Part shown: positions 46,208 through 55,075 of the stretch, piece after piece
Numbering within the stretch: position 1 is the first letter of the stretch
Layout of the letters: the number at the start of each line of letters is the position of its first letter
Source: Flavobacterium phycosphaerae
Lineage (GTDB): Bacteria; Bacteroidota; Bacteroidia; Flavobacteriales; Flavobacteriaceae
Reading direction: 5' to 3'
NCBI RefSeq assembly: GCF_010119235.1
Contig: NZ_JAAATZ010000001.1
Location: forward strand, 774,501-838,500
DNA length: 64,000 nucleotides
The notes under the pieces: model-generated
Seen by the model: the letters and a program-made list of their open reading frames with translations, nothing else
Told to the model about the DNA's origin: nothing
The model's database searches: none
Program-made: the position numbers and the translations under genes

Positions 46208-48160
46208 ATGAAAACCAAAAAGCAAAAAGCATTCCTTATTCTCAAGATATGCGGCATACTGTTACTGCTTGGAATTGCTTTGGCTTTCGCTTTCCGAAAT
46301 ACCATTTTAGAAAAAATCATTCACCGGATTGACACTAAACTCGACAAGGAGTATCAATGCCATCTTACCATTGAAAAAGCCGAATTTCACGGTTTAACCA
46401 ATTTAGAATTAAATCACATTTATTTGGTTCCGAAGCAAGCCGATACTTTGGTTCGCATTGATGAATTGAAAACCAGCGTTAGTTTTTGGAAGCTTTTGGT
46501 GGGCGACATTCAACTCGGAAAACTGGAAATCAACCAAGGCTATGTGCAATTGGTGAAAACCAAAACCGGTAGTAATTTTGATGCTTTTCTTCATTCTAAA
46601 AAAGACAAATCAGATAACGATGATGTCAATTATGCCAAGCTCCTTAACCGAATTACCTCGAGACTTTTAAACTTGGTGCCCACCGATATGAGTGTCAAAG
46701 GCTTTGCATTTAAGATAGATGATAAAGGCAACAAAGTAGTTTTTGATTTCAACCAATTGGCCTTGGAAAATAAAAAGTTGACTACGCTGATTCAGGTTAC
46801 GGCGGCCGATTTTTCGCAACAATGGAGTATCAATGGCTTTGCCGACCCCAGAGACCGAAAAGCCGATTTAGACTTTTTCAATGTAGCCAATGACACCATT
46901 AAAATTCCATACCTGGATAAGAAATGGAACCTGAAAACTGGTTTTAAATCGATTCATTTTAATATGGATAATCTTTCGATGGATAGTGGTGAGCTGCACA
47001 TTGACGGCTATTCATCAATTGAAGATTTATTCGTCAACCATCCGAAAATTGCCGGAAAAGATGTGACCATCAAGAACGCCCGATTTGATTACCATTGGAT
47101 TGTCGGTCCTCGTTTTATGGCTTTAGACAGCACCTCAACACTACAATTGAACCGCATCAAATGCCGACCTTATATTTCATACACCAACGAAACCGATAAG
47201 GTGTATGCCCTCCAATTACAGATTCCGAAAATGAAAGCGCAGGATTTTATTTCCTCATTGCCCGATGGTCTTTTCCGCCATTTTGTGGGGATGGAAGCTC
47301 AGGGGAATTTCAGCTATGCCCTGAATTTTGAATACAACAATCACAAACCCAATGAAGTGGTTTTTGAAAGTAAACTAAAACCCGAAAACTTAAAAATCAT
47401 CAAATATGGTGAAGCCGATTTAAACAAAATCAACACTGAATTTATCTACCGCGCCATGGATAACGGAGTACTGCAACGACCGATTACGGTGGGCAGTTCC
47501 AATTACAATTTTACTCCGCTGAGCGCTATTTCGCCTTACCTGCAAAAATGTGTACTGACCAGTGAGGACCCTTCGTTTTTTACGCATCGCGGCTTTATCA
47601 ACGAAGCCTTCAAACAATCCATCGCTAAAAACATCAAAACCAAGAAATTCTCGCGCGGTGCCAGTACCATCAGCATGCAATTGGTCAAAAATGTATTCCT
47701 GACCCGAGAGAAAACTTTATCCCGAAAACTGGAAGAAATACTGTTAGTGTACATTTTGGAAAACAACCACATCAGCTCGAAAGAACGCATGCTCGAAGTG
47801 TATTTCAACATCATTGAATGGGGACCAAATATTTACGGCATTGGTGAAGCTTCGCATTTTTACTTTCAGAAAAGTCCACAGGATTTGAATTTAAATGAAT
47901 GTTTGTTTTTGGCCACCATCATCCCAAAACCCAAAGGATTTATGTATCGCTTTGACACCAACCGGGAACTCAAATTGTTTGCCAAACAGCAGGAAACCTT
48001 TTTAACCAAACTCATGTTGCGTCGCAATGTATTGACGGCTAATGATACTATTGGCAACTTCCCATTGTCCATTTCGGGTCCGGCACAGTCGTTTCTTAAA
48101 CAAAAACCGATGAACACTATAGAGAACGACAGCCTCAGCACCGGTGAATTTGAATTTTAA
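46208..48160 (+). CDS. biosynthetic peptidoglycan transglycosylase (GT51) with long N-terminal region
   Basis: I place the start at ATG 46208 (MKTKKQKAF). The open frame from 46187 overlaps radA. The 650-residue protein has one TM helix at about residues 12-32, then about 400 residues of beta-rich periplasmic sequence resembling AsmA-type domains. The C-terminal GT51 domain has TSEDPSFFTHRGF with the catalytic Glu, RGASTISMQLVKNVFL, and LEVYFNIIEWGPNIYGIGEA. There is no transpeptidase domain. It should polymerise lipid II glycan strands. The long N-terminal region compared with MtgA is unusual outside Bacteroidota. Confidence 0.9.
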   Translation: MKTKKQKAFLILKICGILLLLGIALAFAFRNTILEKIIHRIDTKLDKEYQCHLTIEKAEFHGLTNLELNHIYLVPKQADTLVRIDELKTSVSFWKLLVGDIQLGKLEINQGYVQLVKTKTGSNFDAFLHSKKDKSDNDDVNYAKLLNRITSRLLNLVPTDMSVKGFAFKIDDKGNKVVFDFNQLALENKKLTTLIQVTAADFSQQWSINGFADPRDRKADLDFFNVANDTIKIPYLDKKWNLKTGFKSIHFNMDNLSMDSGELHIDGYSSIEDLFVNHPKIAGKDVTIKNARFDYHWIVGPRFMALDSTSTLQLNRIKCRPYISYTNETDKVYALQLQIPKMKAQDFISSLPDGLFRHFVGMEAQGNFSYALNFEYNNHKPNEVVFESKLKPENLKIIKYGEADLNKINTEFIYRAMDNGVLQRPITVGSSNYNFTPLSAISPYLQKCVLTSEDPSFFTHRGFINEAFKQSIAKNIKTKKFSRGASTISMQLVKNVFLTREKTLSRKLEEILLVYILENNHISSKERMLEVYFNIIEWGPNIYGIGEASHFYFQKSPQDLNLNECLFLATIIPKPKGFMYRFDTNRELKLFAKQQETFLTKLMLRRNVLTANDTIGNFPLSISGPAQSFLKQKPMNTIENDSLSTGEFEF

Positions 48161-48212
48161 TTTTTGGTTTTAATTCACTGAATTTTATAACTTTACCCAA
48201 AACCTATTGACT

Positions 48213-49580
48213 ATGAAAAAAATTATTCTTTTCGTTTCCTTGTTTTTGGCCTCTAAAAGTATCGGGCAAGTTATCGGTACACAGAGTTTTGCTAGCGGAT
48301 TTACTTCATTAACCGAGATTACGCATGCTCCTGATGACAGCCGTTTATTTGCGGTACAACAAGGCGGTATTATCAAAATAGTAAACGCTAACGGAACCGT
48401 CAACAGCACTCCCTTTTTAACGCTCACTTCAACCACTATCCTTTCAGGAGGTGAACGCGGTTTGTTGGGTTTGGCTTTTCATCCTAATTATGCTACCAAC
48501 GGTTATTTTTATGTCAATTATACCCGTGCCGTTGATGGTGCCACGGTAATTGCCCGCTATTCGGTTTCGGCTGACCCTAATATAGCCGATGCTACCAGCG
48601 GAACGGTATTACTGACTGTGGCGCAACCTTATTCTAATCATAACGGAGGTACTATAAAGTTTGGTCCTGACGGCTATCTTTACATCGGAATGGGAGACGG
48701 CGGCAGTGGCGGTGACCCGGGCAACAGAGCGCAGAACATCAATGAAAATTTGGGCAAAATACTCCGCATCGATGTAGATTCGGGTTCTCCTTACGGCATT
48801 CCTCCCACCAACCCTTATGTGGGCATAGCCGGTAATGATGAAATTTGGTCTATAGGGATGCGTAACCCTTGGAAGTTTTCTTTTAACCGCTTGAATGGTG
48901 ATTTGTGGATTGCTGATGTAGGTCAGGATGCCATTGAAGAAATTGATAAAATAACCAGCCCTTTGCCTAATACGGGATTGAATTTTGGCTGGCGTTGTTA
49001 TGAAGCCAATGCGGTTTATGACACTTCTTCGGGCACTTGCCCTTCGTATGCATCAACCGTAGCGCCATTTTCGCAATACAACCAAACGGCTTCCCGTTGT
49101 TCTATTACCGGGGGATATTTTTATACCGGAACGGCTTATCCTAATTTTGTCAATAAGTACATTTTTGCCGATTACTGCTCGGGGGAAATTGGCACTGTGG
49201 ATAGTTCGGGGACACTTACTTGGGGTTATGATGCCTCCTTTTTAATAACCACTTTCGGAGAAGATAAAGATGGCGAACTCTATGTAGGAGGCGGCAGTAC
49301 TATTTATAAAGTAATCGATACTTCGCTTGGCGTGCATAGTTTCAACCAAAACGGGTTGAGTTTTTATCCGAATCCGGCTAAGACGGAGATTTTTATTAAA
49401 AACGAATCAGCCACCACACTTTCTCAAGTCACTATTTTTGATTTGACCGGTAAAGTGGTGCTTACCCAAACCGAAAACCTATCTACTGTAGGCATTACAA
49501 CCCTGGCAAAAGGGCTTTACCTGCTCGCGGTAGAAGATACAGCCGGAAACCGATACCAGTCTAAGTTAATCGTAGAATAA
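48213..49580 (+). CDS. PQQ-dependent sugar (glucose/sorbosone) dehydrogenase-like protein, T9SS cargo
   Basis: I chose ATG 48213 (MKKIILFVS) over the in-frame TTG at 48207. The 455-residue protein has a signal peptide (cleavage after SIGQ, about residue 18) and a six-bladed soluble GDH/Hhip-like propeller: TEITHAPDDSRLFAVQQGG, GERGLLGLAFHPNY, NHNGGTIKFGPDGYLYIGMG, and MRNPWKFSF. The C-terminal 75 residues are a T9SS type A domain (FYPNPAKTEIF to KLIVE). The product is probably exported and surface-linked. Sugar oxidation is predicted, but electron acceptor and substrate are not evident. A weak promoter (TTG 48164-48166, 21 bases, TAACTTTA 48188-48195) may separate it from the upstream run. 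Confidence 0.88.
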   Translation: MKKIILFVSLFLASKSIGQVIGTQSFASGFTSLTEITHAPDDSRLFAVQQGGIIKIVNANGTVNSTPFLTLTSTTILSGGERGLLGLAFHPNYATNGYFYVNYTRAVDGATVIARYSVSADPNIADATSGTVLLTVAQPYSNHNGGTIKFGPDGYLYIGMGDGGSGGDPGNRAQNINENLGKILRIDVDSGSPYGIPPTNPYVGIAGNDEIWSIGMRNPWKFSFNRLNGDLWIADVGQDAIEEIDKITSPLPNTGLNFGWRCYEANAVYDTSSGTCPSYASTVAPFSQYNQTASRCSITGGYFYTGTAYPNFVNKYIFADYCSGEIGTVDSSGTLTWGYDASFLITTFGEDKDGELYVGGGSTIYKVIDTSLGVHSFNQNGLSFYPNPAKTEIFIKNESATTLSQVTIFDLTGKVVLTQTENLSTVGITTLAKGLYLLAVEDTAGNRYQSKLIVE

Positions 49581-50615
49581 TTACGGGGCCGGGTCAGGAT
49601 AAGTAGCTTGTATTTTATTGATTTCCGCCAAAAGTGCCGGCGATAACACCACGTCAAAAGCAGCAATGTTTTCTTGGAGTTGCGCCATAGTCGTAGCCCC
49701 AATAATAGTGCTCATTACAAACGGTTGCTGATGCACAAACGCCAAGGCCATTTGGGTTAACGTCAATCCGTGTGCTTGGGCCAAGTCTTGGTACAACCTG
49801 GTGGCTTTATAACAATTATCGTTGTTGTATCGGGTAAATTGCGGAAACAACCCCAATCGCGAATCCGGTTGCATTCCGTTCAAATGCTTGCCGGTTAAGA
49901 AACTGAAGGCTAAGGGTGAATACGCCATCAACCCTACTTGTTCTCGCATACAAATTTCGGACAAGCCCACTTCAAACAAGCGGTTTAATAAGGAATATGG
50001 ATTTTGAATCGTGGCTATTCTGGGTAGGTTGTGCTTTTCGCTTTCGTTTAAAAACTTCATCACGCCATAAGGATTCTCGTTAGAAACTCCGATGTGTTTA
50101 ATCTTTCCGGCTTTGATTAAGTCGTCATAAACGCTCAATACTTCAAAGAAATTGTCCTGCCATTGCGCATCGATTTGGGTCACTCCGCGTTGCCCGAACA
50201 TGTTCATCACGCGTTCCGGCCAGTGCATTTGGTATAAATCAATATACTCCGTCTGGAGGTTTTTTAAGCTGTTGTTTACCGCTTCGTGGATATTTTGTTT
50301 GGAAAAATTCAAAGGTTTGCGAATGTATTCCATCCCACGGTTGGGCCCGGCGATTTTGGTGGCCAGGACTACCTCTTCTCTTTTGCCCGACTTTTGCAAC
50401 CAAGTGCCGATATACTTTTCGGTTAAGCCAAGGGTAGCTTGTTTAGCGGCAATAGGGTACATCTCGGCCGTATCAATAAAGTTGATACCTTTTTCAAAAG
50501 CATAGTCCAATTGGGCATGGGCCTCAGCTTCGGTATTTTGTTCGCCAAAGGTCATAGTCCCCAGGCATATTTTGCTAATCTTTATATCGGTATTGGGTAA
50601 AGTAGTGTAGTTCAT
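49581..50615 (-). CDS. NADP(H)-dependent aldo-keto reductase, Tas-like
   Basis: The 344-residue AKR-fold protein has catalytic Asp48 and Tyr53 (FIDTAEMYP), a Lys in VVLATKIAG and His in LYQMHWPER. HIGVSNENPYGV and the C-terminal STIIGATTMAQLQENI bind NADPH. It resembles E. coli Tas and the YhdN/YghZ group in length and motifs. The physiological substrate is unknown. It converges with the sugar dehydrogenase gene with no base between the stop codons. Confidence 0.93.
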   Translation of the reverse strand: MNYTTLPNTDIKISKICLGTMTFGEQNTEAEAHAQLDYAFEKGINFIDTAEMYPIAAKQATLGLTEKYIGTWLQKSGKREEVVLATKIAGPNRGMEYIRKPLNFSKQNIHEAVNNSLKNLQTEYIDLYQMHWPERVMNMFGQRGVTQIDAQWQDNFFEVLSVYDDLIKAGKIKHIGVSNENPYGVMKFLNESEKHNLPRIATIQNPYSLLNRLFEVGLSEICMREQVGLMAYSPLAFSFLTGKHLNGMQPDSRLGLFPQFTRYNNDNCYKATRLYQDLAQAHGLTLTQMALAFVHQQPFVMSTIIGATTMAQLQENIAAFDVVLSPALLAEINKIQATYPDPAP

Positions 50616-50663
50616 TTTGAATTTTTGTAGAGACGAAATTCATTACGGCTCCTTTTTGCCCCG

Positions 50664-50671
50664 CAAAAGTA
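50664..50671 (-). promoter_or_regulatory. -7 element of the aldo-keto reductase gene
   Basis: The minus strand reads TACTTTTG, 48 bases before the ATG at 50615. No -33 element at normal spacing. Confidence 0.4.
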
Positions 50672-50729
50672 AAATATTGCTTGGGTTAATTCGGTTGGAT
50701 TAACACATTTTTTGGAAACGTTTGAGAAT

Positions 50730-50760
50730 AAAAAAGGCTCAAAGTGTATACTATGAACCT
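50730..50760 (-). terminator. terminator of the RCC1 gene run
   Basis: AAGGCTCA and TGAACCTT pair with one mismatch. On the minus strand the stem is followed by T-rich sequence. It lies just beyond the stop at 50780. Confidence 0.6.
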
Positions 50761-50779
50761 TATGTTGTAATTATGAAAT

Positions 50780-52174
50780 TTACTGTTTCACAAACTTCTT
50801 GCTCACCACCGTTTTGCCTTTTGATTTAAGGGTTAACAAGTATACCCCTCCTTGCCATTGATGCACCGGTAGTGTAGCCTGTATAGAAACTCCGGCTATA
50901 GGATGCGTTTTATATACCTCTCTTCCCATCATGTCATAAATAACCAGACCGTCAACTACCTCTTGCCCGTTATAGGCAAAACTAATTTCTGTTGTTGCCG
51001 GGTTGGGACTTAGTACCAACTGTTGTCTTTCAAACTCAGGTGTATCCAGCGTGCAGCCCGCCACCGTTACATAAACAGGAGTGGCAGTAGCGGTAGTAGT
51101 ACCGTTGCCTAGCTGCCCATAGTCATTACTACCCCAAGCCCACATAGCACCATTGCTCTTTAACGCTATGGCATGTTTCCATCCTGCCGATACCGAAGTC
51201 CAGTCATTATCAGTACCTATTTGTACCGGTTGCATTCTGTTAGTGGTGGTACCATCGCCCAGTTGGCTCATGTCATTCTCGCCCCAAGCCCATAAGGTAC
51301 CATCGGTCTTAATGCCATAAGAACTTCTAGAACCTGCAGCAACAGTCAGCCAGCTATCGTTACCTATCTGACGAGGGGTATCCCTAAAATAGGAAGGTGA
51401 TAAATTATCGCCTGTTTGCCCTTGACCACCGGTTCCCCAAGACCATAAAGTATGATTGGTTTTTAGCGCTAAGGCATGGCCAACTCCTGTATATATACTG
51501 AGCCAGTCGGTATCTGTTCCTATTTGTATAGGATATTGCTGAGCACTTACCGTGGAGGGGCCTACTAATCCTGCATTTAATCCCCAACCCCATAGCGTTC
51601 CATTGGTTTTAATAGCCAGACCTGTGCCATAACTTGCAGCAGCTACATTAGCCCAGTCCGCAGCTGTCCCTGCTTGTACAGGGCTAAGTCTATTGCTGCA
51701 ACAGGTCCCATCACCCAACTGAAAAGAATCATTCTGACCCCATCCCCACAAAGTGCCATTAGTCTTCAATGCTAAGGTAAAATAACTGCTACAAGCCACC
51801 TGTTCCCAATTTGTTGATGTTCCTACTTGAACAAAAACATTCGAATTGATAACAGTTGAACCAATTCCCAATTGGCCGGTACTGTTGTCTCCTGCTGCCC
51901 ATAAAGTCCCATTGTTTTTAACCCCTAAAGTGAAGTACCCTCCCGAGCTGACACTTTGCCAATTCGTGGCCGTACCCACTTGGGTTTGCACTACATTATC
52001 ATTTTCCGAACCATTGCCTAACTGCCCATAGCCTCCTGAACCCCAAGCCCAAAAAGTTCCGTTTGATTTTAGTGCAACGGTATGATAATATCCGCAATCC
52101 ATCGTACTCAAACACTGTCCTTTTATGGTAGCATTCATACAGCCCATTAGTATTAATAGTATTGTTTTTTTCAT
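50780..52174 (-). CDS. RCC1-repeat secreted protein, T9SS cargo (divergent paralogue)
   Basis: The 464-residue protein has a signal peptide (cleavage after IKGQ, residue 19) and about seven RCC1-type repeats. Each has the pattern ALKxNGTLWxWGxNxxGQLGDGT followed by about 25 residues ending in W-x-x-V. These repeats build a beta-propeller. A T9SS type A domain closes the protein (LSPNPATTEI to KKFVKQ). It differs clearly from the two neighbouring copies in repeat sequence but shares the last residues and gene spacing. It is probably a surface protein; no partner or enzymatic function is visible. Confidence 0.9.
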   Translation of the reverse strand: MKKTILLILMGCMNATIKGQCLSTMDCGYYHTVALKSNGTFWAWGSGGYGQLGNGSENDNVVQTQVGTATNWQSVSSGGYFTLGVKNNGTLWAAGDNSTGQLGIGSTVINSNVFVQVGTSTNWEQVACSSYFTLALKTNGTLWGWGQNDSFQLGDGTCCSNRLSPVQAGTAADWANVAAASYGTGLAIKTNGTLWGWGLNAGLVGPSTVSAQQYPIQIGTDTDWLSIYTGVGHALALKTNHTLWSWGTGGQGQTGDNLSPSYFRDTPRQIGNDSWLTVAAGSRSSYGIKTDGTLWAWGENDMSQLGDGTTTNRMQPVQIGTDNDWTSVSAGWKHAIALKSNGAMWAWGSNDYGQLGNGTTTATATPVYVTVAGCTLDTPEFERQQLVLSPNPATTEISFAYNGQEVVDGLVIYDMMGREVYKTHPIAGVSIQATLPVHQWQGGVYLLTLKSKGKTVVSKKFVKQ

Positions 52175-52177
52175 AAA

Positions 52178-53584
52178 TTACTGTTTCACAAACTTCTTGC
52201 TCACCACCGTTTTACCGGCCTGTTGCAACGCCAGTATATAACTCCCTGCCGCCAGTTGACCGATGTTGAAACTGCTACTGAAGTCATTGTTGCCCATAGC
52301 TTCTATGGTGTAGACTTGCTTGCCGCTTATATCATAAATGGTAATGGTATCTACCGTTGAAACGCCTTTGTATGTAACCGCTATATCCTGCTGCGCCGGA
52401 CTGGGGCTGATGGTAAAACGCGGCTCGGCTGTAAACTCCTCAGTGCCCAGAGCACAGCCTGCAATTACTAGCTGAGTAGGGGCGGCTTGTGGCGAAGTGG
52501 TACCGTTACCCAGTTCGCCAAAAACATTTCTGCCCCACGACCATAAAGAACCGTCACTGCGCAAAGCAACAGCATGATAGTTCCCACAACTGATACTCTC
52601 CCAGTTGGTGGCAGTGCCCAGTTGAACCGGGATATAACTGTAGTTAGTGGCTGAAGGGTTTATTTCGGTAATGTCATTATTACCCCATTGCCATAGGGTG
52701 CCATCTGTTTTTATACCCATTGAATAGCGACTGCCACCCCCCATCGCTTTCCAACTACCCGGAATTTGATTGAGTTCATAGCCATGAATTGCATCATGGT
52801 CATATCCTGTTTGCCCTGCTCCGCCATCTCCCCACGCCCAAAGCGTACCGTTGGTTTTAAGGGCTAAAAAATGCGCCCCGCCTCCTGCTACTTTATCCCA
52901 ATCAGTATCGGAAGTTAGAGTGAGCGGCATGGGCACATTAAAGGTAGACACATCGCTAGCGCCAAACACATAACAACTGTTGCTGCCCCAGCCCCAAAGG
53001 GTACCGTCGGTTTTAATTCCTACACTGGAGTTACAACCCGAAGTAGCTATGGTTTTCCAGTTGCCGGCAGTGCCAATTTGTACAAAAGAGTAAACGTAGT
53101 TAGCCGCGGCACTCCCCAGCCCTAACTGGTTGTATACGTTTTGCCCGCTACCCCATAGAGTACCGTTTTGTCTCAGGGCTATGGTAAATGAACTGGCCGC
53201 AGAAATGGCTTCCCAGTTGGTAGCGGTGCCCACCTTTGTAAAGGTCAGGTACTCATTACCGCTGGTACCCAGCCCCAATTGACCATAACTATTTAAACCG
53301 GTAGCCCAAAGGGTGCCATCGGTTTTAATCACAAAACTGTTGGCATAACCCGCTTTATAACTCTGCCAGTTAGCGGTGTTGGTCAGTTGTAGTGGCACAT
53401 AAGAATCTTCGCCCGTGCCGTTGCCAAAATTACCTCCCTGGTTGTACCCCCAAGCCCAATAGCTGCCGTCTGTCTTTTTGCCAAGCACATGACCAAAACC
53501 ACTGGAAATACTGCTAAAGCATTGGGCGTATATAGTAGAACCTAAACCTAAGAGCAAGGCTATATAAAGTATTGTTTTTTTCAT
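52178..53584 (-). CDS. RCC1-repeat secreted protein, T9SS cargo (recent tandem copy)
   Basis: The 468-residue protein has a signal peptide (cleavage after YAQ), seven RCC1-like repeats from about residue 28 to 380, and the T9SS domain (ISPSPAQQDIAV to KKFVKQ). It is nearly identical to the next gene upstream, differing in scattered residues and a few-residue stretch near 285 (DHDAIHGYE against a longer version). It starts 3 bases after that gene's stop. The final TTTTTTCATAAATTACTG junction is the same as at the next boundary, as expected for a tandem duplication including the spacer. Confidence 0.9.
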   Translation of the reverse strand: MKKTILYIALLLGLGSTIYAQCFSSISSGFGHVLGKKTDGSYWAWGYNQGGNFGNGTGEDSYVPLQLTNTANWQSYKAGYANSFVIKTDGTLWATGLNSYGQLGLGTSGNEYLTFTKVGTATNWEAISAASSFTIALRQNGTLWGSGQNVYNQLGLGSAAANYVYSFVQIGTAGNWKTIATSGCNSSVGIKTDGTLWGWGSNSCYVFGASDVSTFNVPMPLTLTSDTDWDKVAGGGAHFLALKTNGTLWAWGDGGAGQTGYDHDAIHGYELNQIPGSWKAMGGGSRYSMGIKTDGTLWQWGNNDITEINPSATNYSYIPVQLGTATNWESISCGNYHAVALRSDGSLWSWGRNVFGELGNGTTSPQAAPTQLVIAGCALGTEEFTAEPRFTISPSPAQQDIAVTYKGVSTVDTITIYDISGKQVYTIEAMGNNDFSSSFNIGQLAAGSYILALQQAGKTVVSKKFVKQ

Positions 53585-53587
53585 AAA

Positions 53588-54997
53588 TTACTGTTTCACA
53601 AAACGCTTGCTCACCACCGTTTTGCCGGCCTGTTGCAACGCCAGTATATAACTGCCTGCCGCCAGTTGACCGATGTTGAAACTGCTACTGAAATTAGTGT
53701 TGCCCATAGCTTCTAGGGTGTAGACTTGCTTGCCGCTTAGATCATAAATAATGATATTGTCTACCCTTTGGGTACCATTGTAAGTAACCGCTATATCCTG
53801 CTGTGCCGGACTCGGGCTGATGGTAAAACGCGGCTCGGCTGTAAACTCCTCAGTACCCAGAGCACAGCCTGCTATTACTAGCTGAGTAGGGGCGGCTTGT
53901 GGCGTAGTGGTACCGTTACCCAGTTCGCCAAAAACATTTCTGCCCCACGACCATAAAGAACCGTCACTGCGCAAAGCAACAGCATGATAGTTCCCACAAC
54001 TGATACTCTCCCAATTGGTGGCAGTGCCCAGTTGAACCGGAATATAGCTGTAGTTAGTAGCTGAGGGGTTTATTTCGGTAATGTTATTATTACCCCATTG
54101 CCATAGGGTGCCATCGGTTTTTATCCCCATTGAATAGCGACTGCCACCTGCCATAGCTTTCCAGCTACCCGGAATTTGATTGAGTTCAGAAGATGTAAAT
54201 CCTAAAACAGGATCATGACCGGTTTGCCCTGCTCCGCCATCTCCCCAACACCAAAGAGTACCGTTGGTTTTAAGGGCTAAAAAATGCCCCCCTCCTCCTG
54301 CTACTTTGTCCCAATCGGTATCTGTAGTGACGGTTAATGGTTTAGGCACATTAAAAGTAGAAACATCGCTACCGCCAAACACATAACAACTGTTGCTGCC
54401 CCAGCCCCAAAGGGTCCCGTCGGTTTTAATCCCTACACTAGAGTTACAACCCGAAGTAGCCATGGTTTTCCAGTTACTAGCAGTGCCAATTTGTACAAAA
54501 GAGTAAACGTAGTTAGCCGCAGCACTTCCTAGCCCTAACTGGTTGTACACGTTTTGCCCGCTACCCCACAGGGTGCCGTTTTGTCTCAGGGCTATGGTAA
54601 ATGAGCTGGCAGCCGAAATGGCTTCCCAGTTGGTGGCAGTGCCAACCTTTGTAAAGGTCAGATATTCATTACCACTGGTGCTCAGCCCCAATTGACCATA
54701 ACTATTTAAACCGGTAGCCCAAAGGGTACCATCAGTTTTAATGACAAAACTATTAGAATCACCTGCTTTATAGCTCTGCCAGTTGGCGGTGTTGGTCAGT
54801 TGCAATGGCACATAAGAATCTTCGCCCGTGCCGTTGCCAAAATAGCCTCCTTGGTTGTATCCCCACCCCCAATAGCTGCCATCCGTCTTTTTGCCAAGCA
54901 CATGAACAAAGCCACTGGAGATACTGCTAAAGCATTGGGCGTATATAGTAGACCCTAAACCTAAGAACAAGGCTATATAAAGTATTGTTTTTTTCAT
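53588..54997 (-). CDS. RCC1-repeat secreted protein, T9SS cargo (recent tandem copy)
   Basis: From ATG 54997 (MKKTILYIAL, matching the start of its paralogue; the frame reaches 55003) the protein is 469 residues. Domain order is that of its twin: signal peptide, seven RCC1-like repeats, T9SS type A domain. Many substitutions between the two are conservative (GHVLGKKTDGSYW against VHVLGKKTDGSYW). It follows the giant adhesin-like gene by 78 bases, with a hairpin in the gap, so the three RCC1 genes may be transcribed from the giant gene's promoter. Confidence 0.9.
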   Translation of the reverse strand: MKKTILYIALFLGLGSTIYAQCFSSISSGFVHVLGKKTDGSYWGWGYNQGGYFGNGTGEDSYVPLQLTNTANWQSYKAGDSNSFVIKTDGTLWATGLNSYGQLGLSTSGNEYLTFTKVGTATNWEAISAASSFTIALRQNGTLWGSGQNVYNQLGLGSAAANYVYSFVQIGTASNWKTMATSGCNSSVGIKTDGTLWGWGSNSCYVFGGSDVSTFNVPKPLTVTTDTDWDKVAGGGGHFLALKTNGTLWCWGDGGAGQTGHDPVLGFTSSELNQIPGSWKAMAGGSRYSMGIKTDGTLWQWGNNNITEINPSATNYSYIPVQLGTATNWESISCGNYHAVALRSDGSLWSWGRNVFGELGNGTTTPQAAPTQLVIAGCALGTEEFTAEPRFTISPSPAQQDIAVTYNGTQRVDNIIIYDLSGKQVYTLEAMGNTNFSSSFNIGQLAAGSYILALQQAGKTVVSKRFVKQ

Positions 54998-55016
54998 AAT
55001 CATTAGCGAGTTTAAA

Positions 55017-55058
55017 CTTTATTCCAATCCCCTCCCTATCGGAAGGGGAAGAATAAAG
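55017..55058 (-). promoter_or_regulatory. intercistronic hairpin between giant gene and RCC1 genes
   Basis: CTTTATTC (55017-55024) pairs with GAATAAAG (55051-55058). Inside it CCCCTCC pairs imperfectly with GGAAGGGG around CTATC. No clear T-tract follows on the minus strand, so it looks more like a processing, stabilising or attenuating structure than a strong terminator. Confidence 0.55.
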
Positions 55059-55075
55059 CATTAAAGATAAAAATT

